A stretch of 64,000 nt of DNA, taken from contig NC_015496.1 in assembly GCF_000212355.1 (NCBI RefSeq), positions 2,822,001 through 2,886,000 on the forward strand. The letters are read 5' to 3'. The notes under the pieces were generated by a model. It was not told the origin of the DNA and searched no databases. It saw only the letters and a program-made list of their open reading frames with translations. Position numbers and translations under genes: made by a program. Source of the stretch: Dokdonia sp. 4H-3-7-5. GTDB lineage: Bacteria; Bacteroidota; Bacteroidia; Flavobacteriales; Flavobacteriaceae. Within the stretch, counting starts at the first letter, position 1; each line of letters begins with the position of its first letter. Below, piece by piece: positions 1 through 8,997 of this stretch.

Positions 1-2
1 CC

Positions 3-179
3 GTGACGAGCAATAAGCAAATGAAAAAGCAAATGACCTACGCAAACCGACGTAATATTCCGTTTTTAGTACTTGCAGGAAAAGAAGAGATGGAAGCAAA
101 ACAATACACGCTCAAAAATATGGTAGAAGGCTCACAAGAAACTGTAAGTATAGATGAGCTAGTAGCCGCTTTGAAATAA
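3..179 (+). CDS. hisS: Histidyl-tRNA synthetase, C-terminal fragment (cut by window edge)
   Basis: The reading frame is open from the window edge to a TAA at 177-179 and encodes 58 residues. The stretch MTYANRRNIPFLVLAG, followed by YTLKNMVEGSQETV, is typical of the end of the anticodon-binding domain of bacterial HisRS, which charges tRNA-His in the cytoplasm. The catalytic core lies upstream of the window. No start codon belongs to this fragment. The next gene on the same strand begins 67 bases later. The call rests on recognised family sequence, not on a search. Confidence 0.85.
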   Translation: MTSNKQMKKQMTYANRRNIPFLVLAGKEEMEAKQYTLKNMVEGSQETVSIDELVAALK

Positions 180-246
180 AATTTAAACAGAGCCAACCTT
201 GAAGAACGGAAAGGCTCCGCCACTAACGACTATTGACTTAACACCT

Positions 247-2673
247 ATGAACATCGATTTTAAAAAATTCCTTCCGCATATTCTAGTTGTACTTGGCTTT
301 ATAGTCGTGGCGCTGGTTTACTTCAATCCGGTGTTATCTGGAAAGCGCATTTATCAAAATGATATCAAGCTCTATGAAGGGATGGCAAAGCAACATCGAG
401 ATTTTAGAGCAGAGACGGGTGAGGAGACTTACTGGACTAATAGTGCCTTTGGAGGGATGCCTACTTATCAGATGGGAGCGAGGTTTGAGTATGATATGAT
501 GGATAAGTTGGACCGTGTGATTCGCTTTTTACCACGCCCGGCAGATTATCTTTTTCTATATTTTATATCCTTTTATGCATTAATGCTTGTGATGCGCGTC
601 CCTTGGAAGCTCGCCGTAGTTGGCGCACTTGCCTTTGGTCTGTCTACGTATCTCATTATTATTATAGGCGTAGGGCATAATTCAAAGGTGCACGCCATCG
701 GGTATTTCCCGCTTGTTCTTGCGGGTATTATACTTACGTATCAAAAAAGATATCTCTGGGGATTTTTACTCACTGCCGTTGCAATGGGACTAGAAATACA
801 GGCTAATCACTACCAGATGACCTATTATCTAGGGTTGCTTTGTGTGATTTTAGGGATTGCATACCTCATAGATGCTATCAAGAAAAAACAACTTCCACAT
901 TTCTTCAAAGCTTCGGGAATACTAGTAATTGCTGTATTATTAGGTCTCGCTACAAACGCAACCACCTTACTTGCTACTGCAGAGTATGCAGAGACAAGTA
1001 TACGTGGCGAGCAATTATTAAAAGATGACCTTGCCAAAGACGCCGTAGAAGACGGTCTTGGTTTTGATTATATCACACAGTGGAGCTACGGTAAGCTAGA
1101 GTCTCTCAATCTCATCGCATCAGATTTTATGGGAACTGGTACCGCTGCCGATTTGGGTCGTGATTCCGCTTTCGCGAAAAAATTAAGCACATTAGGAGTT
1201 CCTGCAAACGAAGTAAGTTATTATGCTCAAGGAACGAGATTATACTGGGGAGAACAGCCATTTGTAGAAGCTCCTCCATACCTTGGAGTAACTGTTTTTG
1301 CACTTGCATTATTAGGACTGTTTCTAGTAAATGGAAGATTGCGCTGGTGGTTACTTGCAGGTATGATCGTTTCCCTAATATTAAGTTGGGGAAAGAACGT
1401 AGAAGGAATTACACGTTTCTTTATTGACTATGTGCCGTTGTACAATAAGTTTAGAGCGGTTACGAGTATACAGGTAATTTTAGAGTTGTTATTACCTATT
1501 GCAGCAATGGTAGGCTTGCACAGATTCTTTTATGACCGCGTAGATCAAGCCGAAAAGCAAAAGAAGTTACTTATCGCTATAGGTTCGCTAGCAGGGCTTT
1601 TTGTGGTACTCTACCTTTTTAGCGGAAGCTTATTTAACCTACGCTCTGCCGCCGAAGGACAGATGGCCATCGAGCAACCAGAAATATTAAATGCCATAAA
1701 AGAAGATCGACTTGCTGTATTGAAAAGTGATGTGTTGAGGTCTTTATTATTTGTGTTTTTTATAGGTGTAGCCTTGTGGTTAACACTCAAGAAAAAGATT
1801 TCAGAAAATATCGCAATAATCACCATTGGTGCGCTCATAGTTTTTGACCTTGTAGGTGTAGATAGACGTTCTGTAAATGAAGAAAACTTCATCACCCAGC
1901 GACAGTATGATCAGAACTTCCAGATTACTCCTATCGATGAAGAAATCAAAAAGGATGATAGCTACTTTCGTGTGATTGATCTTGCGAGAGGATTTAATAA
2001 TAGCCATACTTCGTACTATTTCAATTCGCTTAACGGATATTCTGCCGTTCAACCGCGTACGATAGATGATTTATACAATCAGCAGATTGCTCAAGGGAAT
2101 ACCGAGGTGCTTAATATGTATAATGTAAAATACATCCTTCAAGACAGCGAGCAGGGTATGAAAATAAGTAAAAACCCCGAAACAAACGGTCCAGCTTGGT
2201 TTGTAAATGAGATACAGTATGTACCAGATTATAATGCAGAGTTTGATGGTCTCACTAAAGTAGACACAAAAAATACAGTACTCATCCGTGAAGAATATCG
2301 TGAGGAATTAGGAAACTTTCAGCCGCAACGTGATAGCACGGCTGTGGTAAAAACTAAAGAGGTGCAACCTAACAAACTCGTGTACCAAGTAGAAAATGGA
2401 AGCGATGGCTTTATGGTTTTTGCAGAGAACTATTACAAAAATGGATGGATTGCCACGGTAGATGGTGTTGAGACTAGCATCTTGCCAGTAAACTATGCCT
2501 TGAGAGGCATAAAAGTACCTGCAGGCACTCACGAAGTAGTAATGACTTTTGAGCCACAAGTGGTAAAAACGGGAGGGATGATTATGCTAGGCAGTAGTTT
2601 ATTACTTTTCTTACTAGTTGCCGGAGGAATATTCTACACGGTAAAAAACCGTTATACAGAAGCACAGGCTTAA
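247..2673 (+). CDS. YfhO-family polytopic membrane protein
   Basis: An 808-residue integral membrane protein. I start it at the ATG at 247, just before a typical membrane N-terminus (MNIDFKKFLPHILVVLG), and not at the in-frame TTG at 199. Hydrophobic segments occur at about 7-26, in a dense block at about 95-235, again at about 340-540, and once near the C-terminus (about 775-800). Between about 550 and 770 lies a hydrophilic, probably extracytoplasmic domain. YfhO-like proteins resemble GT-C glycosyltransferases; B. subtilis YfhO is linked to teichoic-acid glycosylation, but the substrate in Bacteroidota is unknown. The stop overlaps the start of the following glycosyltransferase by one base, so the two are co-transcribed and probably act on the same envelope glycan. 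A palindrome copy at 1168 encodes part of the loop SAFAKK. Confidence 0.8.
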   Translation: MNIDFKKFLPHILVVLGFIVVALVYFNPVLSGKRIYQNDIKLYEGMAKQHRDFRAETGEETYWTNSAFGGMPTYQMGARFEYDMMDKLDRVIRFLPRPADYLFLYFISFYALMLVMRVPWKLAVVGALAFGLSTYLIIIIGVGHNSKVHAIGYFPLVLAGIILTYQKRYLWGFLLTAVAMGLEIQANHYQMTYYLGLLCVILGIAYLIDAIKKKQLPHFFKASGILVIAVLLGLATNATTLLATAEYAETSIRGEQLLKDDLAKDAVEDGLGFDYITQWSYGKLESLNLIASDFMGTGTAADLGRDSAFAKKLSTLGVPANEVSYYAQGTRLYWGEQPFVEAPPYLGVTVFALALLGLFLVNGRLRWWLLAGMIVSLILSWGKNVEGITRFFIDYVPLYNKFRAVTSIQVILELLLPIAAMVGLHRFFYDRVDQAEKQKKLLIAIGSLAGLFVVLYLFSGSLFNLRSAAEGQMAIEQPEILNAIKEDRLAVLKSDVLRSLLFVFFIGVALWLTLKKKISENIAIITIGALIVFDLVGVDRRSVNEENFITQRQYDQNFQITPIDEEIKKDDSYFRVIDLARGFNNSHTSYYFNSLNGYSAVQPRTIDDLYNQQIAQGNTEVLNMYNVKYILQDSEQGMKISKNPETNGPAWFVNEIQYVPDYNAEFDGLTKVDTKNTVLIREEYREELGNFQPQRDSTAVVKTKEVQPNKLVYQVENGSDGFMVFAENYYKNGWIATVDGVETSILPVNYALRGIKVPAGTHEVVMTFEPQVVKTGGMIMLGSSLLLFLLVAGGIFYTVKNRYTEAQA

Positions 2674-3956
2674 TGAATAACAAGGTACTCATCATCGCAT
2701 ATTATTGGCCGCCTGCTGGTGGTCCCGGCGTGCAACGATGGCTCAAGTTTACAAAGTACCTGCCAGAATTTGGCATAGAACCTATAGTTTATGTTCCCGA
2801 AAATCCTAGTTACCCTATTATAGATGATTCTTTGGTTGCTGAGGTTTCAGGTAAGGTGACCGTGATTAAACAACCTATTAAAGAGCCGTATGGGTGGGCG
2901 GGGACGCTTTCGCGAAAGCAAACTAAAACCATCTCATCGGGTATTTTACCCAAAGAAGGAAAGCAGAGTCTGTTGCAAAAAGCGATGCTCTACGTGCGTG
3001 GTAATTTTTTTGTACCTGATGCTAGAGTAGGATGGGTAGCACCTTCTGTAACGTTTTTGAAGAAATATATCGAAGAAAACGATATTGAAAAAATCATCAC
3101 TACAGGACCACCACACAGCCTACATCTCATAGGGAACCAACTTAAAAACTGGAAGCCTAGCCTTAATTGGCTAGCCGATTTTAGAGATCCGTGGTCGACT
3201 ATTGGGTATCACGATAAATTGCGAATGACCGCCAAAACAAAAGCGCGTCACAAGCAGTTAGAAAAGCAAGTACTTACCACTGCAGATCATATAATTGTAA
3301 CCAGTCCTGGAACAAAAAGAGAATTTCAAGCGATTACCGAAAGACCTATTACGGTTATCACAAACGGGTTTGATGATAGAGTAATCACACGATATAAACC
3401 TACAGAGCGATTTATATTATCTCACATTGGTTCTTTACTCTCAGACCGTAACCCGCAGTTGTTGTGGAAGGTGTTGAGAGAATTAAGTGATGAGTTACCA
3501 GCCTTTTCTGAAGCGCTAGAATTACAACTTGTAGGGAAAGTAAGTCAAGAAATCATTGACGAAATAACGGCAGCAGGTCTCAAGTCACAATTAAACCTTG
3601 TAGGTTATGTAAGTCACCAAGAAGCACAGCGTTTACAAGAACAAGCAAACGCCCTACTTCTTATAGAAATCAATGCCGAAAAAACAAAAGGCATTATTGC
3701 CGGAAAACTCTTTGAATACCTAAGCGCACAAAGACCTATAGTTGCCATAGGTCCTGAAGGAGCAGATCTAGGAGCTATTATAGAAAAAACAGCGACAGGC
3801 AGTTTTGTAGATTACAGTCAGGAAAAAAAGTTAAAAACAGTAATTAAAGATTTATTTACTGGTGGCTATAAGTATGCTAGTAATGAAAACGAAGTAGCTA
3901 AGTATCATAGGAGAGAACTCACAGCACAACTGAGTAATTTAATAGCGCATCTATAA
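2673..3956 (+). CDS. GT-B fold glycosyltransferase
   Basis: A 427-residue protein with the two-domain look of GT4-like glycosyltransferases. The N-terminus has a Rossmann strand and a glycine-rich acceptor loop (YYWPPAGGPGVQRW, about residues 10-23), common in Bacteroidetes sugar transferases. The C-terminal half has the donor-site pattern GKLFEYLS at about 344-351, whose glutamate usually binds the nucleotide sugar, followed by PIVAIG. No signal peptide or membrane segment is seen, so it should act at the inner face of the cytoplasmic membrane. It overlaps the YfhO-like gene by one base and is followed nine bases later by a flippase-like gene. Donor and acceptor cannot be told from sequence. 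A palindrome copy at 2907 encodes LSRKQ in a loop. Confidence 0.8.
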   Translation: MNNKVLIIAYYWPPAGGPGVQRWLKFTKYLPEFGIEPIVYVPENPSYPIIDDSLVAEVSGKVTVIKQPIKEPYGWAGTLSRKQTKTISSGILPKEGKQSLLQKAMLYVRGNFFVPDARVGWVAPSVTFLKKYIEENDIEKIITTGPPHSLHLIGNQLKNWKPSLNWLADFRDPWSTIGYHDKLRMTAKTKARHKQLEKQVLTTADHIIVTSPGTKREFQAITERPITVITNGFDDRVITRYKPTERFILSHIGSLLSDRNPQLLWKVLRELSDELPAFSEALELQLVGKVSQEIIDEITAAGLKSQLNLVGYVSHQEAQRLQEQANALLLIEINAEKTKGIIAGKLFEYLSAQRPIVAIGPEGADLGAIIEKTATGSFVDYSQEKKLKTVIKDLFTGGYKYASNENEVAKYHRRELTAQLSNLIAHL

Positions 3957-3965
3957 TGTCATAAC

Positions 3966-5459
3966 GTGGGAATTGTATTAAAACAATCTTTTCAGAATCT
4001 TATAACGACTTACTTAGGCTTTGGACTAGGAGCGGTAAATACGTTGTTTCTGTACGTGAATTTCATGAGCGATACGTATTATGGTTTAGTGAGCTTTATT
4101 CTTTCTACGGCTTTTATTTTAGTGCCGTTTCTAGCTTTTGGTGTTCAAAATACGATGGTAAAGTTTTATTCTTCTTTTGAAGGAGAAGATCAAGATCGCT
4201 TTTTGAGTTGGATGCTGTTATTGCCATTATTCTTAATTATACCTCTTACTGGAATCACCTATTTCTTACATCAACAAATAGCAGATTTCCTTTCGTCAAA
4301 AAATGAGATTGTTGCTGGTTATGTTTGGTATATTTTCATCATAGCGTTGTCTTCGGCGTATTTTGAGATTTTCTTTTCTTGGTCAAAGGTGCAGCTCAAG
4401 AGTACATTTGGTAATTTCTTAAAAGAGGTTTTTCATCGCTTAGGGGTTACACTGCTACTTGTTTTACTAGCAATATCTGCAATTGATGTAGATACCTTTA
4501 TAATTCTAACAGTCGTAATTTATATAGTTAGAATGATAATCATGATGGTGTATGCCTTCAAGCAGCGTAGGCCGTTAATCACATTTTCGCGAAAGCGTGC
4601 GAATACCACTTCAAAACTTGATGTGCAACGTACTTCAATTATTAAATATTCTACACTTATAATCATCGCGGGATCTGTAGCGACTTTACTTATAGATATC
4701 GATAAGTTTATGATAGGGAAGTATGTGGCGATAGAGAATGTGGCTTACTATGCTGTTGCTATTTACATCGCTACGGTGATTGGTGTGCCTTCTAGAGCGA
4801 TGCATCAGATTACGTATCCTATGGTGGCAGAGATGCTTAATAAAAAACAGTGGAGTGAGATGAGTGTGCTATATAAAAAGAGTAGCTTGAGTTTGCTGGT
4901 AATTTCTGGTTTGTTGTTTCTCCTTATCGTTTGTAACATTAAAAGCTTGTACTTACTCGTAGGTCCAGAGTATGCTACTGGCCTGTATGTGGTACTATTT
5001 ATAAGCGCTTCAAAACTATTAGATAACTGCCTTGGGATCAACAATGCAATCATTTTTAATAGCGATTATTATCGCATCGTGCTAGTAATAGGTGTGGTTG
5101 CCGTGATTGTAGCAATTATATTGAATATGATTTTGATTCCAGCATTAGGGATTAATGGAGCAGGAGTTGCTACGCTTATTGCTACAGTAGGATATTCTGT
5201 TGCTAAGCTTCTTGTGGTACAATCTAAATTTAAAATGCAACCATTTTCAAAGAATTCGCTTAAGATATTTGGGCTGATTATAGGTGTGTTTTGTCTTTGC
5301 TATTTTTGGGATTTTAATTTAAACCCAGTAGTAGCAATTGCTTTAAAAGGCTCGCTTATTACTATAGGATATTTATTGATTTCTTACGTATTCAAGCTAT
5401 CTATGGAGATCAATATTGCTATGGATAAAGTACTCAACATCGTTAAAAAGAGAGATTAA
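3966..5459 (+). CDS. Polysaccharide flippase-like membrane protein (Wzx/MOP superfamily)
   Basis: A 497-residue very hydrophobic protein starting with GTG at 3966, nine bases after the glycosyltransferase stop. About 12-14 membrane segments spread over the whole length, with short polar loops, match the polysaccharide-biosynthesis branch of the MOP exporter superfamily. Such proteins move lipid-linked oligosaccharides across the inner membrane. Its place after a glycosyltransferase fits that role. The longest cytoplasmic loop, around residues 200-225, carries a palindrome copy (4582) read as FSRKR. The substrate is unknown. MATE-type drug export is a less likely alternative. Confidence 0.78.
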   Translation: MGIVLKQSFQNLITTYLGFGLGAVNTLFLYVNFMSDTYYGLVSFILSTAFILVPFLAFGVQNTMVKFYSSFEGEDQDRFLSWMLLLPLFLIIPLTGITYFLHQQIADFLSSKNEIVAGYVWYIFIIALSSAYFEIFFSWSKVQLKSTFGNFLKEVFHRLGVTLLLVLLAISAIDVDTFIILTVVIYIVRMIIMMVYAFKQRRPLITFSRKRANTTSKLDVQRTSIIKYSTLIIIAGSVATLLIDIDKFMIGKYVAIENVAYYAVAIYIATVIGVPSRAMHQITYPMVAEMLNKKQWSEMSVLYKKSSLSLLVISGLLFLLIVCNIKSLYLLVGPEYATGLYVVLFISASKLLDNCLGINNAIIFNSDYYRIVLVIGVVAVIVAIILNMILIPALGINGAGVATLIATVGYSVAKLLVVQSKFKMQPFSKNSLKIFGLIIGVFCLCYFWDFNLNPVVAIALKGSLITIGYLLISYVFKLSMEINIAMDKVLNIVKKRD

Positions 5460-5476
5460 TTTATTCCATAGAAAAA

Positions 5477-5505
5477 CCCCAGTCTGTAATGAAACAGACC
5501 GAGGC
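5477..5505 (-). terminator. Terminator of the 5554-6105 gene
   Basis: On the minus strand an 11-bp stem with two G-U pairs (GGTCTGT paired with ACAGACT, extended by CCTC and GGGG) is followed by five T. On the plus strand the hairpin is weaker and no T-run follows, so it mainly ends the leftward gene; the convergent flippase transcript may also stop here. Confidence 0.7.
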
Positions 5506-5553
5506 TTTAAAAAACCAACCAAAGTTATCGTTTAGTCATCGTCGGGATTATCT

Positions 5554-6105
5554 CTAACCTCTGAGACGCTTATTATTTTTAGTATTCACTTTTATTTTAT
5601 TTGCTTTATAAGGTGCGTTGTTTCCGCGTGCAAATCTTGAAAGCTTTACAATACGGCCGCTTCTGTTATAAATAACGTGCATGTCGCCTACACGAGCTAG
5701 TTTGCCATTTTCATAACGAAGTGCAACAGTACCTATTTGATTTACTTTTCCTTTTCGGTTATAGTTTATGACATTACGGCCTACTTGATAGATGTCTCCG
5801 CGACGATCATATTTTACAAAGCTGTTACCTCTGTATGGAAAACTCACTCCGTAAGTTGTACCTGGTGTACTTTTAGCATATCCTCTGCGACCTTGATTGC
5901 GAATTTGAAAACGTTCTCCAGAACGAGCAAAATCAAACTGTCCATTTATAAAAACTTCAAATTCAACACCACGTTCTGTAAATGTGATAGACTGTGGCTG
6001 GTTGTAACGTTTCCCTTTTTCTATAGTGTGATCGAGATCTGTCACTGTGTTTGCTTGTGCAGTCATTCCTCCTAGGAACAATACTGCGAGTAATAGCTTT
6101 TTCAT
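5554..6105 (-). CDS. Secreted basic protein of unknown function
   Basis: A 183-residue protein with a clear signal peptide (MKKLLLAVLFLGGMTAQA, cleavage near residue 18). The mature part is rich in arginine, glycine, tyrosine and asparagine. It has short repeated turn-and-strand units of the kind RGxxYQVGRNVINYNRKGK, such as V-x-Y-N-R-x-G-R/K at about 110-155, suggesting a small beta-repeat protein in the periplasm or outside the cell. I do not recognise a named family. It is a single gene in a leftward direction with its own terminator. Flavobacteria often carry such proteins without known function. Confidence 0.65.
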   Translation of the reverse strand: MKKLLLAVLFLGGMTAQANTVTDLDHTIEKGKRYNQPQSITFTERGVEFEVFINGQFDFARSGERFQIRNQGRRGYAKSTPGTTYGVSFPYRGNSFVKYDRRGDIYQVGRNVINYNRKGKVNQIGTVALRYENGKLARVGDMHVIYNRSGRIVKLSRFARGNNAPYKANKIKVNTKNNKRLRG

Positions 6106-6297
6106 ATTAAAAGTATTAGGGTTTATACGTTACCGTCTTTCGGTATGCGCTTGTTAGATAGTTTGCAATCAGCGTGCCAAAAATGAAAAAATACTGTTAT
6201 GTGCTGTATTCATAGGCGTTCACGCTTTCGCTAAAATGTGAAATGAATCATACATTTGCAATTTGTTGTGTACAGTGCGAAGACCTTCTTGTAGGTT

Positions 6298-8487
6298 TTA
6301 AAGATTTACTCTTTTATGCTTAGGATATTTTAGTTCATAACTGAATTCCTTTTTTGAACTATCTGATGGCGCAAGTTTTATTATCCATTCAAGCAAACCT
6401 GTATCCTTATCATAAGTTGCATCAGAGGTTTCGATATCATCTACTTTGATTTCTTTGTTTTGAGATACAGGAACACGATCTACCATCTTTAGATTGATAC
6501 CTGTACTTTTATTATTCTTCACTGTTGTTGAGTACGCCATATCGACAATGCGTTGCGAACCAATAAATGAAGTTGACTTAAAGTTATCTAGTTGTTTGCG
6601 CTTTACGACGATATTTGGATCTACGCCAAGTGATACAGACAACTCCTTTGTTGTCTCTAGCGGATTGATATACGTCTTACCAGAAAAACTGCCTTCAAAG
6701 TAGATATTTGCTTCTCCAGGAAGTAAACTATAACGCACCCAGTCTTTTATAGAAGCTGTAAGAAATACATTTTCATTAATAGCAGGAGCGACAAAATATT
6801 CATAGGTTGCTGGTACCTCAAACTTATCAATTTCTATAACTGTCACATCTCCGTCGGAGTCAATTGAGTATTTCTTATTGATTTCAAAAGTAGTGGTGGT
6901 GATTCCTTCTGTTTTGGTGTCTCCAGTGGCTGTTAATATTGAGTTCTCAAATCCATTCTCGGTTTTAATGATTACCACTCCATTTTTTGCTTTAGCGCCA
7001 TAAATCGATGTAGCGCTTAGACCTTTGATTACTTTTATATCTTTTATGTTACTAGCATCTATATCATTGATTTCTCTAATTGATTTTTGAGAACTAAACG
7101 GAACTCCATCAATAATAAATAATGGGGGATTACTAGAACTTATAGATGAATAGCCTCTTATTACAACATTTGTTGAGCCACCAGCCAAACCTGATGCGTT
7201 ATTTATAGCCACACCTGAAGTTTTCCCTGAAAGAATATCATTAAGTGTATAATCTTCTTTCTTTGCAGGTTTTGGTGATTGCCCCCTTTTAGACCCAGAT
7301 GTTCCATAAGCGACAACAACTACCTCTTCCAGCGCATTATCTGCTTCTAGGTTTGCATTGATAATACTCGCATGAATGGGAATTTCTGAAGTTTTAAATC
7401 CTACGTAAGAGAACTGTAACGTTTCTCCTTCGTTTACTTGCAGTGTGTACTTTCCATCAAAGTCAGTTTGCGTCCCGTTTGTTGTTCCTTTCACTACTAC
7501 AGTTGCTCCTGGTAGTGGTCCATTAGTTTCAGTCACGATACCTGTGATTGTTTTAATAGTTGGGTTGTATTTATAGTTGTAGGCCTTCGTAGCATTACTA
7601 TTGTTACGGTAATTACGATTTACAAAACGTAAGTACTTTGTGTCAATAGTTGGCTTAAGGTTATTAGTGTTAGGATCTCCTGTTGATAATACAAGATTCA
7701 CATCATCCCAGTCTATTCCTGTTTTTTGATATAAATGAGCTTTATAAGATAATTGTAAAGGTGCATTTGTAGTAATTGCTTTTAAGTCATATTCTGGATA
7801 CCAACCTGCTTCGCTTACATTATAGGTGATTTTAAGTTTTAAAGTCTCTCGCTGCTCACCATTAAGTTTTAGAGTAATCTGTCCTTTACTTTTTTCTTCT
7901 GTGACATTAAACTCATTAAATTGCTTCGTGAGGTCATTTACACGACGCTGTAAATTTGTTTTTTCAATTTCGGCATCGAGAATAGCATTTTTGATTTCGG
8001 TTACTCGTTTTCTGTAGTAAGTAGATAGTTCCTTGATTTTAGCTAGATCTATTTCTGTGGTGTTGCTACCTAGTCGTTGGTTGGCTGTAATTACTTCTTC
8101 CTCTTTATGTAAACCATTCATGAGGCTATTGAGCTTTAGGATATCTGTCTCAAGTTTGGTTTTTAAACTTCGCAGACTGTCTACTTTCTTCGTATTAAGT
8201 TGTTCTGTGAGATAGTTAATTCCGAAGTTAATAGAGAGTATAGAGGTATTTTTTAAGCCAGAAATCTGGATGCTACTTTCATCAATATCGTTTGAGAGGT
8301 TATCAAATAGAAAGCTATTTGTTCCCTCTGTAACCATAACATCCGCAGTACGCTCTATTTGTGCGCCGCTTAAGTAGACAGTTACTTTTGATAGGTTAGT
8401 ACTTTTAGTTTGTGGTGGGGTAGAAGACGCTTTCGCGAAAGCGTAACTCATAAAACATAAGGCGAGTAATAATGTAGTTCTTTTCAT
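6298..8487 (-). CDS. DUF4139/MuiA-like protein with inserted carboxypeptidase-regulatory and TonB-plug domains
   Basis: A 729-residue exported protein. Residues 1-18 are a signal peptide ending in AFA, encoded by a palindrome copy (8430). Residues about 32-130 match the DUF4140 N-terminal domain (VTVYLSGAQIERTA), then comes a coiled coil (about 100-200) and the first part of DUF4139 (AGWYPEYDLKA, DDVNLVLSTGDP). At about 312-392 a CarboxypepD_reg-like domain is inserted (GIVTETNGPLPGATVVVKG), followed at about 410-510 by a SusC-type plug with VIRGYSS, PLFIIDGVPF and GVVIIKTENG. DUF4139 resumes to the C-terminus. No outer-membrane barrel follows the plug. The proteobacterial relative is called mucoidy inhibitor A; its biochemical role is unknown. 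The plug may dock with TonB-type or Sus-type partners; this is inference. Confidence 0.8.
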   Translation of the reverse strand: MKRTTLLLALCFMSYAFAKASSTPPQTKSTNLSKVTVYLSGAQIERTADVMVTEGTNSFLFDNLSNDIDESSIQISGLKNTSILSINFGINYLTEQLNTKKVDSLRSLKTKLETDILKLNSLMNGLHKEEEVITANQRLGSNTTEIDLAKIKELSTYYRKRVTEIKNAILDAEIEKTNLQRRVNDLTKQFNEFNVTEEKSKGQITLKLNGEQRETLKLKITYNVSEAGWYPEYDLKAITTNAPLQLSYKAHLYQKTGIDWDDVNLVLSTGDPNTNNLKPTIDTKYLRFVNRNYRNNSNATKAYNYKYNPTIKTITGIVTETNGPLPGATVVVKGTTNGTQTDFDGKYTLQVNEGETLQFSYVGFKTSEIPIHASIINANLEADNALEEVVVVAYGTSGSKRGQSPKPAKKEDYTLNDILSGKTSGVAINNASGLAGGSTNVVIRGYSSISSSNPPLFIIDGVPFSSQKSIREINDIDASNIKDIKVIKGLSATSIYGAKAKNGVVIIKTENGFENSILTATGDTKTEGITTTTFEINKKYSIDSDGDVTVIEIDKFEVPATYEYFVAPAINENVFLTASIKDWVRYSLLPGEANIYFEGSFSGKTYINPLETTKELSVSLGVDPNIVVKRKQLDNFKSTSFIGSQRIVDMAYSTTVKNNKSTGINLKMVDRVPVSQNKEIKVDDIETSDATYDKDTGLLEWIIKLAPSDSSKKEFSYELKYPKHKRVNL

Positions 8488-8509
8488 TGGTGTGATTTTT
8501 ATAGTTGGT

Positions 8510-8517
8510 CAAATCTA
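8510..8517 (-). promoter_or_regulatory. Candidate -7 element for the DUF4139 gene
   Basis: The minus strand reads TAGATTTG, a match to the Bacteroidetes -7 consensus TAnnTTTG, 23 bases before the ATG at 8487. No good TTG lies at the expected -33 distance, so support is partial. Confidence 0.4.
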
Positions 8518-8580
8518 TAAGCACACCATTGGAAATAAAACAGCTATTGAGCGAGTGGGTTATCTTAATGAGTGAACGAG

Positions 8581-8997
8581 CTATTGTGGCTGTTCGTAAT
8601 CTAAAAACTTGCTCTTAAGCTCAGGAGTAGGGATCATGCAAGCATCTTTTTTACCAAACCACTTATAGCGATTGCGGGCTATAAAATCATACACAGCATT
8701 GCGCAAAAACCTCGGAAGAATTAAAAACACAGCCAATAAAGGCCATCCACCATAAAGATGCTTTGCAATGCGAAGCGCCGCCGTAGATTTTGAGTAGGCT
8801 TTATCTTCTGTAACTAAAATAATAGAGTCTATCTTATTGAGGTCTATATGATGCTTTGCAGCAAGGTTTTTGCCAACCTCGCTTTGCAAAGGCGCATATC
8901 TAAACACATCATTTTTATCACGTTGTATGATAAAAGTGATGGCGCCGTTGCATAAGTTGCAAACTCCGTCAAAAAGGATAATTTTTTTATTTTGCAT
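8581..8997 (-). CDS. DCC-family thiol-disulfide oxidoreductase (DUF393)
   Basis: A 138-residue protein starting at the ATG at 8997 (MQNKKIILFDGVCNLCNG). Upstream in-frame codons lie inside mutS2 and look unrelated to the family. The hallmark DGVCNLC motif at residues 10-16 holds the CxxC pair of a thioredoxin-like active site, and residues 37-45 (FRYAPLQSE) and the C-terminal RYKWFGK are also typical. Many relatives are soluble or loosely membrane-associated; their substrates are not established. The start overlaps the end of mutS2 by 11 bases, so the two genes share a transcript. Confidence 0.85.
   Translation of the reverse strand: MQNKKIILFDGVCNLCNGAITFIIQRDKNDVFRYAPLQSEVGKNLAAKHHIDLNKIDSIILVTEDKAYSKSTAALRIAKHLYGGWPLLAVFLILPRFLRNAVYDFIARNRYKWFGKKDACMIPTPELKSKFLDYEQPQ

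Noticed and set aside
5737-6075. 112-residue plus-strand frame opposite the secreted basic protein
   Set aside because: It is antisense to a gene with a good signal peptide and its own terminator, and it has no recognisable features.
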